Of a stretch of DNA of 34,689 bases, positions 1 to 9,268 are shown piece after piece. Every line of letters begins with the position of its first letter. Within the stretch, counting starts at the first letter, position 1. The position numbers were made by a program, and so were the translations under genes. Source of the DNA: Trichomonas tenax. Lineage: Eukaryota; Parabasalia; Trichomonadida; Trichomonadidae. The notes under the pieces are model-generated. The model was not told where the DNA came from, made no database searches, and saw nothing but the letters and a program-made list of their open reading frames with translations. The DNA lies in the NCBI GenBank assembly GCA_023091735.1, contig JALKBU010000534.1:1-34689 (forward strand), written 5' to 3'.

Positions 1-420
1 CTAAATGATAAAGACTTAATGACAGAATTAAATAATAAGGCAGATGTCAAACATGAACATCAAAACATTAAACGTTTGACTGTTCATGAAATTAAGGGAT
101 TTATGAAAGAAGGAAGAGAAGGTGAAACAATTAAGAATGAAGACGGATCAGAAACTATTATAGCACCGGAAGCTCCTACATATGTTATTCCTGATTTCAC
201 GGACGGATTGCAGACAAAGGCGGTAATAATTAAAAACAATAACGAGATAATTGATGTTCAACAGTCATTAAACAATAAGTCAGACAAAGTAATAACTGAC
301 ACTTTAACATCAAATTTAACGGATGTCATGAATGCACTGAATGATGAACTAAACACAGTCGAAACACATGCTAAACACAAGTCTCAACACAGTCTCAACA
401 CAAGTCTCAACACATGCTAA
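1..420 (+). CDS. 3' end of a tail-fibre-like ORF (partial at left edge)
   Basis: The frame is open from base 1, so the start lies outside the window; the first visible ATG is at 19. The protein has two units of the type LNNKADVKHEH and LNNKSDKVITD. Such NNKAD-x-HxH units are common in phage and virus tail-fibre or collar-like proteins and in mobile-element proteins; the link is by motif only. The last 22 or so residues (from about base 349) are translated from the AACACA-type repeats that fill the following kilobase, so the natural C-terminus may be lost. I infer a gene of a large virus-like or Maverick-type element. No enzyme motif is visible. Confidence 0.5.
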   Translation, partial: LNDKDLMTELNNKADVKHEHQNIKRLTVHEIKGFMKEGREGETIKNEDGSETIIAPEAPTYVIPDFTDGLQTKAVIIKNNNEIIDVQQSLNNKSDKVITDTLTSNLTDVMNALNDELNTVETHAKHKSQHSLNTSLNTC

Positions 421-1045
421 ACATAAGTCTCAACACAGTCTCAACACAAGTCGAAGCACAGTCGAAACACATGCTAAACACAAGTCGAAGCACAAGTCGA
501 AACACAGTCGAAACACATGCTAAACATAAGTCTCAACACAGCTCTCAACACATGCTAAACACATGCTAAACATTTGTTTTTGAAGTTTCATGAACACAAG
601 TCTCGACACATGCTAAACACATGCTAAACCTTGTTTTTGAAGCTTTAAGAACGTTTGTTGTTTTCATCTTTCACTTTGGTTTGTCCTGGGACAGTGGACC
701 GGGTCTAAAATTCACTTCAGCTGATGTTTTCGCACGTTTTTAATATATTCCTTTTCACTGTCCTGGGTGTCCTGGGTCTTAAAAGAGTTTATTTTTTAGT
801 TGACAACATGACATTTGACAACATGTTAAGCACATAAACAGACAAACGTTTGAAACATGCTCAACACAGTCTCAACACAGTCTCAACACATAAACAGACA
901 AACGTTTGAAACATGCTCAACACAGCTCTCAACACAGTCTCAACACAGCTCTCAACACAGCTCAACACAGCTAAACACAGCTCTCAACACAGCTAAACAC
1001 AGCTCTCAACACATAAACAGACAAACGTTTGAACCCCTAAGCACG
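347..1045. repeat. Degenerate tandem repeat field, AACACA-type 10-12 nt units
   Basis: Interleaved short units recur many times: TGCTAAACACA, AGTCTCAACACA, AGTCGAAACACA and GCTCTCAACACA. They form clusters at about 347-590 and 850-1020. A longer unit containing CAGACAAACGTTTGAA recurs near 837, 893 and 1015, and a TTGTTTTTGAAG unit recurs near 574 and 629. A segment with GTCCTGG and GGACCGGGTC near 684-707 returns in opposite orientation near 1103-1130. There is no coding constraint: the forward ORF at 857-1138 is just translated repeat. Confidence 0.85.
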
Positions 1046-1194
1046 GCTCTAACACGTGTTGTCAGAATGTCATGTTGTCAACCCTTTAAGAACTTTTTTT
1101 GTGACCCGGTCCACCAGGACACTCAGGACAACATATAAAAACACATCTTATTTATCGGTTGAAAGCAATGTCTAAAAACGTGTCCCGAGTCACA

Positions 1195-1430
1195 TTTTGA
1201 ACCCCTCGACACAGCTCTCGACACAGCTCTCAACACTATTTGTGCCACTTTGTCAAGACACAGGCTCAACCACAGCTCTAAACACTATTTGTGCCACTTT
1301 GTCAAGACAACAAACAACTTAATGTTCGAAATATGTCAAACACAACTTTCAAAATTCAAATGTTCGAAATAATGCAAAACACAACTTTCAAAATTCAAAT
1401 GTTCGAAATAATGCAAAACACAAAAACAAA
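1195..1430. repeat. Two further tandem repeat blocks
   Basis: A unit containing AACACTATTTGTGCCACTTT occurs twice, near 1231 and 1280. Directly after it, a unit beginning TGTTCGAAATA and containing CACAACTTTCAAAATTCAAA occurs at 1323, 1361 and 1400, a period of 38-39 nt. From about 1430 to 1590 the DNA is low-complexity A/T with CACAAAAACA runs and no gene. Confidence 0.8.
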
Positions 1431-1595
1431 TCAAAATTTTTAAAATTAAAAATTCAAAATTCAAATTTTTAAATTCTATTTTTGCCATTTTCAATTTTTA
1501 AATTTTATTTTAAGCCACAATTGCTCAAACAAGCCTTCAAAAACACAAATTTCTTAAAATTGAAGCCCCAAAAACACAAAAACACAGGCGAAACA

Positions 1596-1648
1596 GTGCA
1601 CGGCGGCCAACTTTAGTTGGCCAGAGTGCACATTGTGTGTGTGTGTGT
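1596..1648. repeat. 36-nt hairpin followed by a (TG)n microsatellite
   Basis: GTGCAC (1596-1601) and GGCCAAC (1605-1611) pair with GTTGGCC (1616-1622) and GTGCAC (1626-1631) around a TTTA loop, with a 3-nt internal mismatch. It is followed by 15 nt of alternating TG at 1634-1648. It separates the repeat field from the minus-strand gene that ends at 1676 and is clearly more GC-rich than its surroundings. It could be an element terminus, a transcript-end structure or a replication feature; the sequence does not decide. Confidence 0.7.
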
Positions 1649-1675
1649 CCTTTACCTTACGGGTTGCACCAGAGT

Positions 1676-2385
1676 TTACAATCCGTCACCTTCATCAACA
1701 ATTTCAGTTTCATATTCCCTCTTAAAAAGTTTAGTTGATTTTCCATATTCTTTAAAATGTTTTCTAATACCTAATGACTTCCAGTTATTAAAACATACAC
1801 TATAAATTTTATCTTTATCTTTGCATCTTTCATCATTTCCAATATATTTATATTTTAATTTAGTTTTAACGTTTAAATATTCTTCAGCATTTAATACATC
1901 ACAATCTTCATTTTTAAATATCATTTTAATATTTTCAGTATTATAAATTCTTCTATTCATTCGTTTTCCACTTTTTGTTGGAACTTTATGGATGCAATAT
2001 ATAGAAACACCGTTTTCTTTTGAATTTTCAACTATTTTATTTCATCTTCGTCACATTTCTGAGGTCTTTCACCTTTATTCCATCTATGCCACGTAATTGA
2101 AAATATTTTACCTTTATATCTATAAAGAAGCTCACTTTCACATCCTTTATATTCATTTATTAATTCGCAACCTTCATTTTTAAATTGTTCTTTAATCCAT
2201 TCAGGATTTAGACCACGTCCTGAATGGAATGGAGTCTCTGAGTTACTTATATCTGTTTTAATAGGTGATGAGTCTTTAATTTTATCAATTTTTATTACAT
2301 TTTCATGAGATTTAATTGAAAATTCATCAACTTTTAATTGCTTTATTCCCCATTTCTTCATAAGCTCATGTGAAACGATAACCAT
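1676..2385 (-). pseudogene. Virus/homing-endonuclease-type repeat-domain protein, frameshifted
   Basis: Two open segments on the minus strand belong together. The upstream one (2385-2032) carries a unit with FKNEGCELINEY, KIFSITWHRW and GERPQKC. The downstream one (1960-1676) carries a related unit with FKNEDCDVLNAEEY, KTKLKYKY and KIYSVCFNNW. The frame of the downstream segment stays coding-like upstream of its first ATG to about 2040, just after the TAG that ends the first segment, so one base is missing around 2032-2040. This two-unit architecture resembles repeated domains near homing endonucleases and in large DNA viruses and their integrated relatives. Role unknown. It lies near the tail-fibre-like ORF and may be part of the same degraded element. 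Confidence 0.55.
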
Positions 2386-2392
2386 ATATATA

Positions 2393-2812
2393 TTATTTTA
2401 GACAAAATAAAAAAAAATAAATTATTTTTAAAAAATTAATGTCCAGAATTACAATATAAATATATATGTTGTAATACATCCTCTTAAGGTTTGCTTTGGC
2501 ATTATATAACTCTTCAAGAACATCAGCTGCATAGATTGCAGCAGTGTACTCCTTATCATCAATTGCATTTGGTTGTGCGCCTGCTTGCAACAAAATTTTT
2601 GTCATTTCTGCATTTATGTTCATGGCAGCAAACATAAGAGCTGTGACACGTTTGTCTGTTGAAACATTAATTGAGCACTTGTTCTCTACCAAGAACTTGA
2701 CCTGCTCTGTGAGGTTCTTCTCAGCGCAAATCAAAAGAGCTGTCTTCTGATTGAATCCTTTGGCATTAAGCGGTCGTGTGTTGATTCTATTGTCATTGTA
2801 TGCAAACTTAAA
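2393..2812 (-). pseudogene. Ankyrin-repeat protein fragment
   Basis: The frame is open from just after a TGA at 2813-2815. The translation holds about three ankyrin repeats: NQKTALLICAEKN, then KRVTALMFAAMNINAEMTKI with LLQAGAQPNAID, then EYTAAIYAA. The ankyrin signature (TALMFAA...LLQAGAQPN) is clear. There is no ATG in frame ahead of the repeats, and the last 30 or so residues are AT-rich read-through. I read it as a piece of a longer ankyrin gene. A splice from upstream was considered, but no trichomonad-type CTAAC plus AG acceptor is present. Confidence 0.6.
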
Positions 2813-3828
2813 TCACAAACAATTCAAAATCAATAACAAAAAGTGCTTAAAACCTGAAAATATTTTGGATGTGAACTTCTGAACCATGTGTGATGCTGAA
2901 AACGCAATTTGACTTTTTGGCGAAATCTTATTTTGTCAGAAAGATTTCAATTGCTCTGACATTAAACTCAATTCTCGAAAATTGATGATCTGATTATCAA
3001 ATCTCTTCAGAAACTATATATCTATCGATTTCTGACATTGTAGCAGCTAAATAAGCTCATTTTCTGCTTATTAATTCAAGAACTTAAATTATATCTTATA
3101 ATATTGATGATTCGAGCCTATCCCATCTTTTTGCTAAATAACCCCTCTTAGATCTATATCATTCTAGCTGTCAACGAAGATTGAGTTCTTAAAATAATTT
3201 CATTTTGTATAAAAATTAAGCTTTGGGATTTATTTCAATATCTACTTAATGGCTATGGTATAGCTTAACAAAAATCCTAGCAAGAAGCAGAAATATATGG
3301 GCTATTGATATTTCCAAATGATTTTCTTCGTATCATTTCCAAATTTACTTTCTGAACACATTACCTCATCTCTAGTTAATCAAATCTCTTGAAATTATAG
3401 AATTGAGTCTATTCTATGATTACATATCAAAAACATTTTCACCAATTTTTGATTTTAATAACAAACTAATACTGAGTTATTGAAGCAAGCACTTAGAAAC
3501 TATAGTTATCGATTTATTTAAGTTACTACGCTCATATTGAAAAAATATAAAGTTTATTATTGAATATATTCATGTTTACTCCTTGACTTTATGTTTAGAA
3601 TGCATTAAAATCTATTTTTACTGATTTAATTTTGATCAAATTATGATTTTTGATTTAAAAAAGGGATTTTAAAAAATTCTATGAAATTTTGAAATTGAAT
3701 GATTTAGAATTTCTTGAAATTGATGAACAAGCCCTTCATTTTCTTTTGGAAATAGGATTTCATAGGGGCATAGAGTATATTGAAGAAGTTTGATGCAAAT
3801 CTAAGACAAAATTGACATTTTTCAATAA
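2813..3828. other. Gene-poor 1 kb stretch
   Basis: AT-rich, with stops in all frames over most of its length. The only coding-like piece is a 44-codon plus-strand frame at 3659-3793 (reads FYEILKLNDLEFLEID, then LHFLLEIGFHRGIEYI), which has amphipathic composition but no start codon. It may be the tail of a decayed gene. Core promoter signals of the bromodomain gene should lie in the last 50 bases (TTGACATTTTTCAATAA precedes the ATG). Confidence 0.4.
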
Positions 3829-4536
3829 ATGAGTATGAAAACAGATATTATGATGGATATATTGAACCAAATCAAGCAGCATCCTTTGTCGGACTTCTTC
3901 TACAGGCCAATGAAGTACAACAAAGAGACTGGTGATGATTATGAAGAAAAGATAGAAAATCCAATTTCTTTTCTAGTGATCGAAAACAAGGTTAAGAACA
4001 ATGAATACAACGAGCTATTAGATTTCAAAAAGGATATCGATCTTATTTTCGAAAATGTAGCAAAATATTTTCCATCAGATTCAATTGTATCAAAAGCCTC
4101 TACATTTTTCGCAAGAATTGTTAATAAGATTATGATGCAATTCGAGAAACCCGATTGGATGAAATTTATTTCAACCAGAAGAAATAAAATCCAATCTTTG
4201 CTGTTGAATCCGGCCAATTCTCAGCAACCACATTCAGGCTTGGATTTGGGAAAGAATATCATCGATCAAGTTGTAAATGAAGAAGTTTTCAATCGCGTTA
4301 AGAAAAATAACACATTAATCACTCAACCAGAGAACCAAATGATATTGATTTCATTACTGCGAGAGCTCCAGCCTGAAGTTATCGGATCACAGACAACAAT
4401 ACCGCTAGATTTAACAAAATTACGACCAGCAACTCTTCTAGCTCTTGATGAAAAGATGAAAGAGATTATTGCAAGAATTACGCCAGAGCAAAAGTCGACT
4501 GATCAAGTTGAAGACAAAAAACCAGAAACTGAGTAG
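3829..4536 (+). CDS. BET-like protein: divergent bromodomain plus ET-like domain
   Basis: 235 aa. Residues about 9-100 match a bromodomain: DFFYRPM at the WPF-shelf region, then FLVIENKVKNNEY, FKKDIDLIFENVAKY and a last helix SKASTFFARIV. Residues about 160-217 resemble the extra-terminal (NET) domain of BET proteins, notably IPLDLTKLRPATLLALDE. Known bromodomains bind acetyl-lysine through an Asn in the motif YN after the third helix; here that position reads YF (Phe81), so canonical recognition is doubtful. BET proteins tether transcription or chromatin factors to acetylated histones in the nucleus. The start is the first ATG; a second Met follows at residue 3. The gene faces the kinase gene tail to tail. 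Confidence 0.75.
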   Translation: MSMKTDIMMDILNQIKQHPLSDFFYRPMKYNKETGDDYEEKIENPISFLVIENKVKNNEYNELLDFKKDIDLIFENVAKYFPSDSIVSKASTFFARIVNKIMMQFEKPDWMKFISTRRNKIQSLLLNPANSQQPHSGLDLGKNIIDQVVNEEVFNRVKKNNTLITQPENQMILISLLRELQPEVIGSQTTIPLDLTKLRPATLLALDEKMKEIIARITPEQKSTDQVEDKKPETE

Positions 4537-4982
4537 AAAATTCGAATTTTCTCAAAATATTTCATCATTTACATAATAATTACAATTAACATAGAAAACA
4601 TTTCGTATTTTATTTAGTTATATATTGTCAATGATTGTTAATAATAGAAAATAGAGAAGTTATTCCAATCTTTGAAAAGGAACTCGGAAAGTTCTGGCAT
4701 TAATTTGCTGCATCATTAATGGTTATGCTTAATAGGTGCAAATCTCAGTGCATCTTCTGTTTCAGTATGTCGTTAGACCAATAATTATTGGCCGAGAGAA
4801 ATGTATTTCATGCTTGACAACACTCAGTGAATATATCAATATTGTGAAAGTGTTGATTTTGAATTTATCATTCTCAGTGATTCTGGTTATGCATTTGTTA
4901 AATGTATTAAAATACTTTCAAACATATATATTATTATTATTTATCATTAAGTTCACCCTTCTTAATAGAAAGGCATTTTGCA
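4537..4982. other. Intergenic space between convergent genes
   Basis: Contains only the 3' flanks of the bromodomain gene and the kinase gene. The forward frame at 4736-5074 is antisense overlap of the kinase and has low-complexity composition, so I do not call it. Confidence 0.5.
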
Positions 4983-6028
4983 TTAAAAGTCTTTTTTTTG
5001 CGCAATGGATCTCAAGGCATCAAGTTCATCAAAAATTTTTTGAACGTTTAACATCACATTTGGAGTGCTATTAATTCCGAAGAAATCAAAGTTGCTGTCA
5101 GTATATTGGAAAGTGAAAATGTTTTCATGAATAAATTCAGGAATGAAATAGTTGGCGAATTGTTCGAATTTATCTCCCTCATCGCCAAGGATATTCTTGG
5201 CTTTTTCGATGAAGAAATACTTATATTTCTCCTTATCGAAACCACAATCGAATGTTTTTGTCAGAGAAAGAATTGGTCTCAATACTTCAACAACTTCGGG
5301 TTGACTTTGGTTCAGAGTAACCATGACACCTCGCTCGCTATCGAAGCAGTTCCGAGATATGAATGTTAACATCGTTTTCGCCCATGAAACAAGATCATAA
5401 AGGAGCTCATAGTGGACTGTTCCTGTTTCACGTTCGAATGAACCGGAAGGACGATAAGCAACAGTTCCTGGTAATTCCTGGCGAGTTGAAACACCATTTC
5501 CAAGTTCAAGTGCTCTCGCAAGGCCAAAATCAATAAGATACGAATTTCCTTCTGAGTCAATGATGATGTTATTAGGACTGACATCACGGTGGCAAACATC
5601 GAATTGTTTGTTGTAAGCATAGATCGTCATCATTGTTGAGTAAAATATCTTCAAAATTTGTAAATTTGAAAAAATTGGAGGATTTGGTATACTAATAAAT
5701 TCTCGAATTGTAACACCGGGTATATACTCATAGAGGATCCATGGAAACCCTTCCTTTTGTTCAGGGTCGAAATATGGAATAACTCGAACAATATTTTGAA
5801 GATTGCACTTTTTTGTAGTTTCTGCTTCCCCTCGGTAATTATTTCGAGAATCATCATTTTTGTGAGGGCGACTTTGAGGCAAAACTGCTTGCAATCGCTA
5901 TTACGACGAAACAAATAGCAATTGCCGAATCCTCCTGACTTAAAACCGAACAATTCATAATCATTGAAGTCCTCTATTTGGAACGCTTTGAGCATAGAAG
6001 ACTTAAATGCAACGTATGGTGACGACAT
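4983..6028 (-). CDS. Protein kinase, FunK1-like motifs, one frameshift
   Basis: Two overlapping minus-strand frames form one kinase. The N-terminal frame starts at the ATG at 6028 and has a glycine loop (GFKSGGFG) and a beta-3 lysine (CLKVAL). The other frame carries the rest: YEYIPG hinge, HRDVSPNNI catalytic loop, LIDFGLAR activation start and the C-lobe to 4983. They meet at an A run near 5856-5862, where one base is missing; adding it would give 348 aa. HRD-V/I-S-P-x-N is typical of FunK1-type kinases, an inference from motif. The start is supported by an initiator-like element at 6029-6039. The lesion could be a sequencing error or a real break. Confidence 0.75.
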
Positions 6029-6039
6029 CGAAAAAATGA
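6029..6039 (-). promoter_or_regulatory. Initiator-like element of the kinase gene
   Basis: On the minus strand TCATTTTTTCG directly precedes ATGTCG. Trichomonad genes use a TCA-(C/T)-T-(T/A) initiator close to the start codon. The same 17 nt, start codon included, occurs at the exonuclease gene (27478-27494). Confidence 0.6.
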
Positions 6040-6459
6040 ACCACTTCAGATTTTTTATATCGGTAGTCAAAAAAAAAATTTATTGGAATGAGCAAAAAAT
6101 TTTAGCATTTATGGACCGCTGAGGCGGATCGCACTTCATCGTTAATCAATGGCACCAAATATAGCGCGCAAGCGTTGTATCATAGATCTAATCAATTTTG
6201 AATCATAAATGAATCGCAATCTATATCAATGAATTCACTCTGATAGTCCAATCTGTGAGAGCCCCTTGAATGAAACCAAAATTAAAAAAAATTAAAATCA
6301 AATCAATTTTTTGTATTTCGCCAATGTTGGAACTCATTGTGATCTTTTAATGTCGTTTTTAATAATCCAACTGACATTCTTATCAAGAAATAAATTTTCA
6401 TTTGAATTATAATATATTGATAGAATAATAAACAAATAACATGGATTTTATTACAAACA
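6040..6459. other. Intergenic space upstream of the kinase gene
   Basis: No ORF. A GC-rich patch near 6116-6175 stands out from the AT-rich context, including a small hairpin CCGC-TGAG-GCGG (6118-6129) and GCGCGCAAGC. It lies about 90-150 nt upstream of the kinase ATG and could be regulatory or an unannotated small RNA. No tRNA or snRNA signature is recognised. Confidence 0.35.
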
Positions 6460-7662
6460 TTATTTCGCATTTTTATCAGTGTTCCAAACTGCTTGGTTTG
6501 GACGTATTAAATGCCTTTCTCTTGGTACATATAGCTGCTTATGAACAACTTTTGGTGGAGGTTTCTGATATGGTTCCGGATCCATTCCTATACTTATGTC
6601 ATCTATACTATTAACTTGGTCTGTGAGTAAATTCATCGCTTTTCTCGTAGATTCAACTGAATATTCACTTTTCTGCTCCATTTTTTCGTCAAGTATCTCT
6701 CTACAATCAACGATTGTTTTTAGCCTACGAATGTGTTCTGCCTCAGCTGTGATTCGAAGATTTTTACGATAAGAAAGCCAATTCGTTTTAATTCTTTGCA
6801 TTTCTTTTTCTTCTTCTGCATCAGCAATGGAGCGAATCTTTCCTGCTTCGCCATACCGCTTCGTAAGAACGAGAAAATCTTGTTGTTTGCGTAGATTTAA
6901 ATAATGAGGGCTGAAATTTCTGTGATTGATCGGTATTTCACCATATGTGACTTTATCGAACTCCTCCATTTCCTTTTCAAATCGTTTGTTCTCTTCATCG
7001 ATTAATTTTTTCTTTGTTTCGTTGCTTTCTTTCATATCTTCTTTGAATCGCTGTATTGTTTCGTTGAGTTTCATCTCCCTTTGTGTGAGTTTATTGAGTA
7101 GATTTGATTTAAGATCTAAATTCTTCAATATCTTCTTTTTGGGTTCGACAATACTTGTTGTATATTGGCGTAGTTTTTCTTGCTCATCAGCTTCTTCGTA
7201 TTTTCCTTCTTCAATAAGTTTTTTAATTCGATCTTTTTGAGTTTGTATTATTTCCGGAAGAACATCAGAGTGATGAGGATTAAACCGATAACCATCCTCA
7301 ATCTTCTTCGATAATTCTTCTGGTGTCTGTCTTACAGGCGTATTTGTGTACTGTAACGAATTCTTTTTCTTACTCATGCTAATAACAGATTTTGGACGGT
7401 GAGACGACTGCATTGGTGATGTAGGTGCTAACTTTGAATAGTCGAGATACGCTATTGCTCTGTGTATCGACTTAACAACTTCAACTTGACCATCACTAAT
7501 CGCAGTTTGCTTCATTACGTCGAGAATCTGTCTTAGTTTGGGATAATATTTAACGGGGATGTCGTAGTGGGATGATTTAACAGTCAGAAGCTTCCGCGTG
7601 TATTCAGCAAGAAGCTGAGACGCTTCATCCATCGAATTCGTTATTTTTCTATTTAATGACAT
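6460..7662 (-). CDS. Coiled-coil protein, trichomonad type
   Basis: 400 aa, rich in Lys and Glu. An N-terminal helical part (about 1-80) is followed by a basic Ser/Pro linker (SPMQSSHRPKSVISMSKKKN) and long coiled coils from about 120 to 320 (for example KKLIEEGKYEEADEQEKL and KEMEEFDKV). The C-terminus is Pro-rich (EPYQKPPPKVVHKQ). No enzyme or membrane segment is visible. Its layout resembles the coiled-coil protein at 29605-30612, and both may be cytoskeletal, which is inference. The ATG is preceded by ATGTCAGAAATAATTAAA. It is divergent from the PH-like gene with 211 nt between starts. Confidence 0.75.
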   Translation of the reverse strand: MSLNRKITNSMDEASQLLAEYTRKLLTVKSSHYDIPVKYYPKLRQILDVMKQTAISDGQVEVVKSIHRAIAYLDYSKLAPTSPMQSSHRPKSVISMSKKKNSLQYTNTPVRQTPEELSKKIEDGYRFNPHHSDVLPEIIQTQKDRIKKLIEEGKYEEADEQEKLRQYTTSIVEPKKKILKNLDLKSNLLNKLTQREMKLNETIQRFKEDMKESNETKKKLIDEENKRFEKEMEEFDKVTYGEIPINHRNFSPHYLNLRKQQDFLVLTKRYGEAGKIRSIADAEEEKEMQRIKTNWLSYRKNLRITAEAEHIRRLKTIVDCREILDEKMEQKSEYSVESTRKAMNLLTDQVNSIDDISIGMDPEPYQKPPPKVVHKQLYVPRERHLIRPNQAVWNTDKNAK

Positions 7663-7873
7663 GTAATTTAATTATTTCTGACATGTTATTAACCTTAAAT
7701 CAATTCTTACTAAAAACAGCTTTACAAAAATCCAAATCAATTCTATCCTATACAACTTATGATTTTAAATATATTTTTAGATTTCATTATTATCGAAAGC
7801 CATTCATTGCTGAGAATGATGAAGATATAATGCTTTATTTGACATGTAAAGATTACCTTATTTTAATTTGTCA

Positions 7874-8251
7874 ATGGTTATCCCAGAACCAGCGAGTGTT
7901 GTGATGCAGGACAAAGGGAAGCCTAAGAACGTATACTTAAAGATCGACAACAGTGGAGAGAAAGGTTTCATATTATATGTTTACGATACACCAAATTCAA
8001 TTTTCGCAAAACAGTCTTTCTCAATTAAAAGAAGTATCGGCGAACTCAAATCTAGCGATAGTACAAGATGTACATTAAATTTCATCACAACGACGCAAGA
8101 AATAGTTTTTACATTCAAAACTGCACTTGAAGCTGAAACATATTTGAATTTTATTATGGAGAAGTCTGATGTGCACAGAGCAAACGATGCTATTGCACAA
8201 ATAGATGAAGAAATGAGACAGATTTGGCCATTTCCTGCGAGTTGCTTCTAA
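7874..8251 (+). CDS. Small PH-like domain protein
   Basis: 125 aa from the ATG at 7874 (leader TTTGTCA directly before it). The pattern of strands (KNVYLKIDN, GFILYVYDTP, CTLNFITTTQ, EIVFTFKTA) followed by a last helix (LEAETYLNFIMEKS) is what a single PH/PTB-like domain looks like. There is no signal peptide. Binding partner unknown; such domains bind phosphoinositides or peptides. It is convergent with the syntaxin gene. The fold assignment rests on pattern only. Confidence 0.6.
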   Translation: MVIPEPASVVMQDKGKPKNVYLKIDNSGEKGFILYVYDTPNSIFAKQSFSIKRSIGELKSSDSTRCTLNFITTTQEIVFTFKTALEAETYLNFIMEKSDVHRANDAIAQIDEEMRQIWPFPASCF

Positions 8252-8482
8252 TTTCTGTTCGTCATTCATGCATTCACTTACTTTCCATCACCAATTACAA
8301 ATTTTAATGGCATCACATTTATTTTCATGTATTTCTGTTTATATATTCTGTATTCTTGTAAATTATTATAATACGGTTTGTTTTATATAGAAATAACGAT
8401 ACATGTTTCAATACGAAGTGACATATACAGAAATTCAGTATTTTGATATCAAAATTTGATATTGATAGATAAATAAACAACT

Positions 8483-9268
8483 TTATACAATCAATATGAA
8501 GATCAAAACAAAGATAAACAGTACAATAAATATCTTAAGAATAAACCACTTATTTTTCATAACTTTATCTTTGTACTTAGTAAGCTCTGATTCACCTGCC
8601 CTCATATTATTTAACGCTTCCATAGTATTTTCGTCAATTCTCATGACCGCTGTATCTTGTTCTGCGATAACTGTTGATAATCTTGCCATCATCTGGGCAA
8701 TTGAGGTAATGGAGGATTCAACATCTCTAACTAAACCTAATCTTTCAATTAAGTGGTTCTCTTCTTCTTGTAATTGGTTAATTGGAATTTCAATTTCATC
8801 ATCATTATTATAAACAGTATTAAATGACTGACGTGCATATGTATATCCGCCGTATTTGTTCCTTTTCGCTGCTGTTTGTGATGTGATTTGTGTTCGTCTT
8901 TCAACAACAGTTCTAAATTGTGTATTTATTTCTAAAAGTGATTTTCTTAGCTGCTGTGCGACAACAACAGCCTGAGGAGTCTCTTTTTGCATTCTTTCTG
9001 CCATGTTAATTTTCTGTTCAATATTTTCGATGTCATTTTTCAGTGTAATCATTAATTCTGATATTTCCTTGTCATCTTCACCCAAAATATTATCTCCTGA
9101 GACTAAAGAATTTAATCTATTGCAAATCGATGATGTTTGAGCGATTTGGGAACTAATTTCATCAGCCAATTCAAAGAATTTTGATTTTAGCTTCTGATTT
9201 CGTGGTAATGGTACTGTCTGTGGATTGGAATTCGCGAGATAAGAAAAGAATTCAGAAGTTCGATTCAT
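8483..9268 (-). CDS. Syntaxin-5-like Qa-SNARE
   Basis: 261 aa from the ATG at 9268 (AAGTGTCAAAA precedes it). An N-terminal three-helix-like region is followed by a SNARE motif at about 170-235 with STVIAEQDTAVMRIDEN, where the zero-layer Gln is at about residue 204. A 21-residue C-terminal membrane anchor (WFILKIFIVLFIFVLIFILIV) leaves essentially no lumenal tail. The sequence around EQDTAVMRIDEN and ELTKYKDKVMKNKW fits syntaxin 5, which drives ER-to-Golgi and intra-Golgi fusion. The first residues (NRTSEFFSYL) also match the start of that group. It is divergent from a Rab1-like gene, which acts at the same step. Confidence 0.9.
   Translation of the reverse strand: MNRTSEFFSYLANSNPQTVPLPRNQKLKSKFFELADEISSQIAQTSSICNRLNSLVSGDNILGEDDKEISELMITLKNDIENIEQKINMAERMQKETPQAVVVAQQLRKSLLEINTQFRTVVERRTQITSQTAAKRNKYGGYTYARQSFNTVYNNDDEIEIPINQLQEEENHLIERLGLVRDVESSITSIAQMMARLSTVIAEQDTAVMRIDENTMEALNNMRAGESELTKYKDKVMKNKWFILKIFIVLFIFVLIFILIV

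Noticed and set aside
350..1020. Possible CRISPR-like array
   Set aside because: Units are short, overlapping variants with no constant spacer length, and the host is a eukaryote.
857..1138. 93-codon forward ORF rich in Gln, Ser, Thr and Asn
   Set aside because: It is a straight translation of the AACACA repeat units with no independent start signal; frames through such repeats open by chance.
2813..2900. Upstream exon for the ankyrin fragment
   Set aside because: No acceptor of the CTAAC-AG type and no joined frame that avoids a stop.
5850..5880. Programmed -1 frameshifting or a mini-intron in the kinase gene
   Set aside because: No canonical slippery heptamer in the reading frame, no GT...CTAAC...AG segment nearby, and a single missing A in a run explains it more simply.
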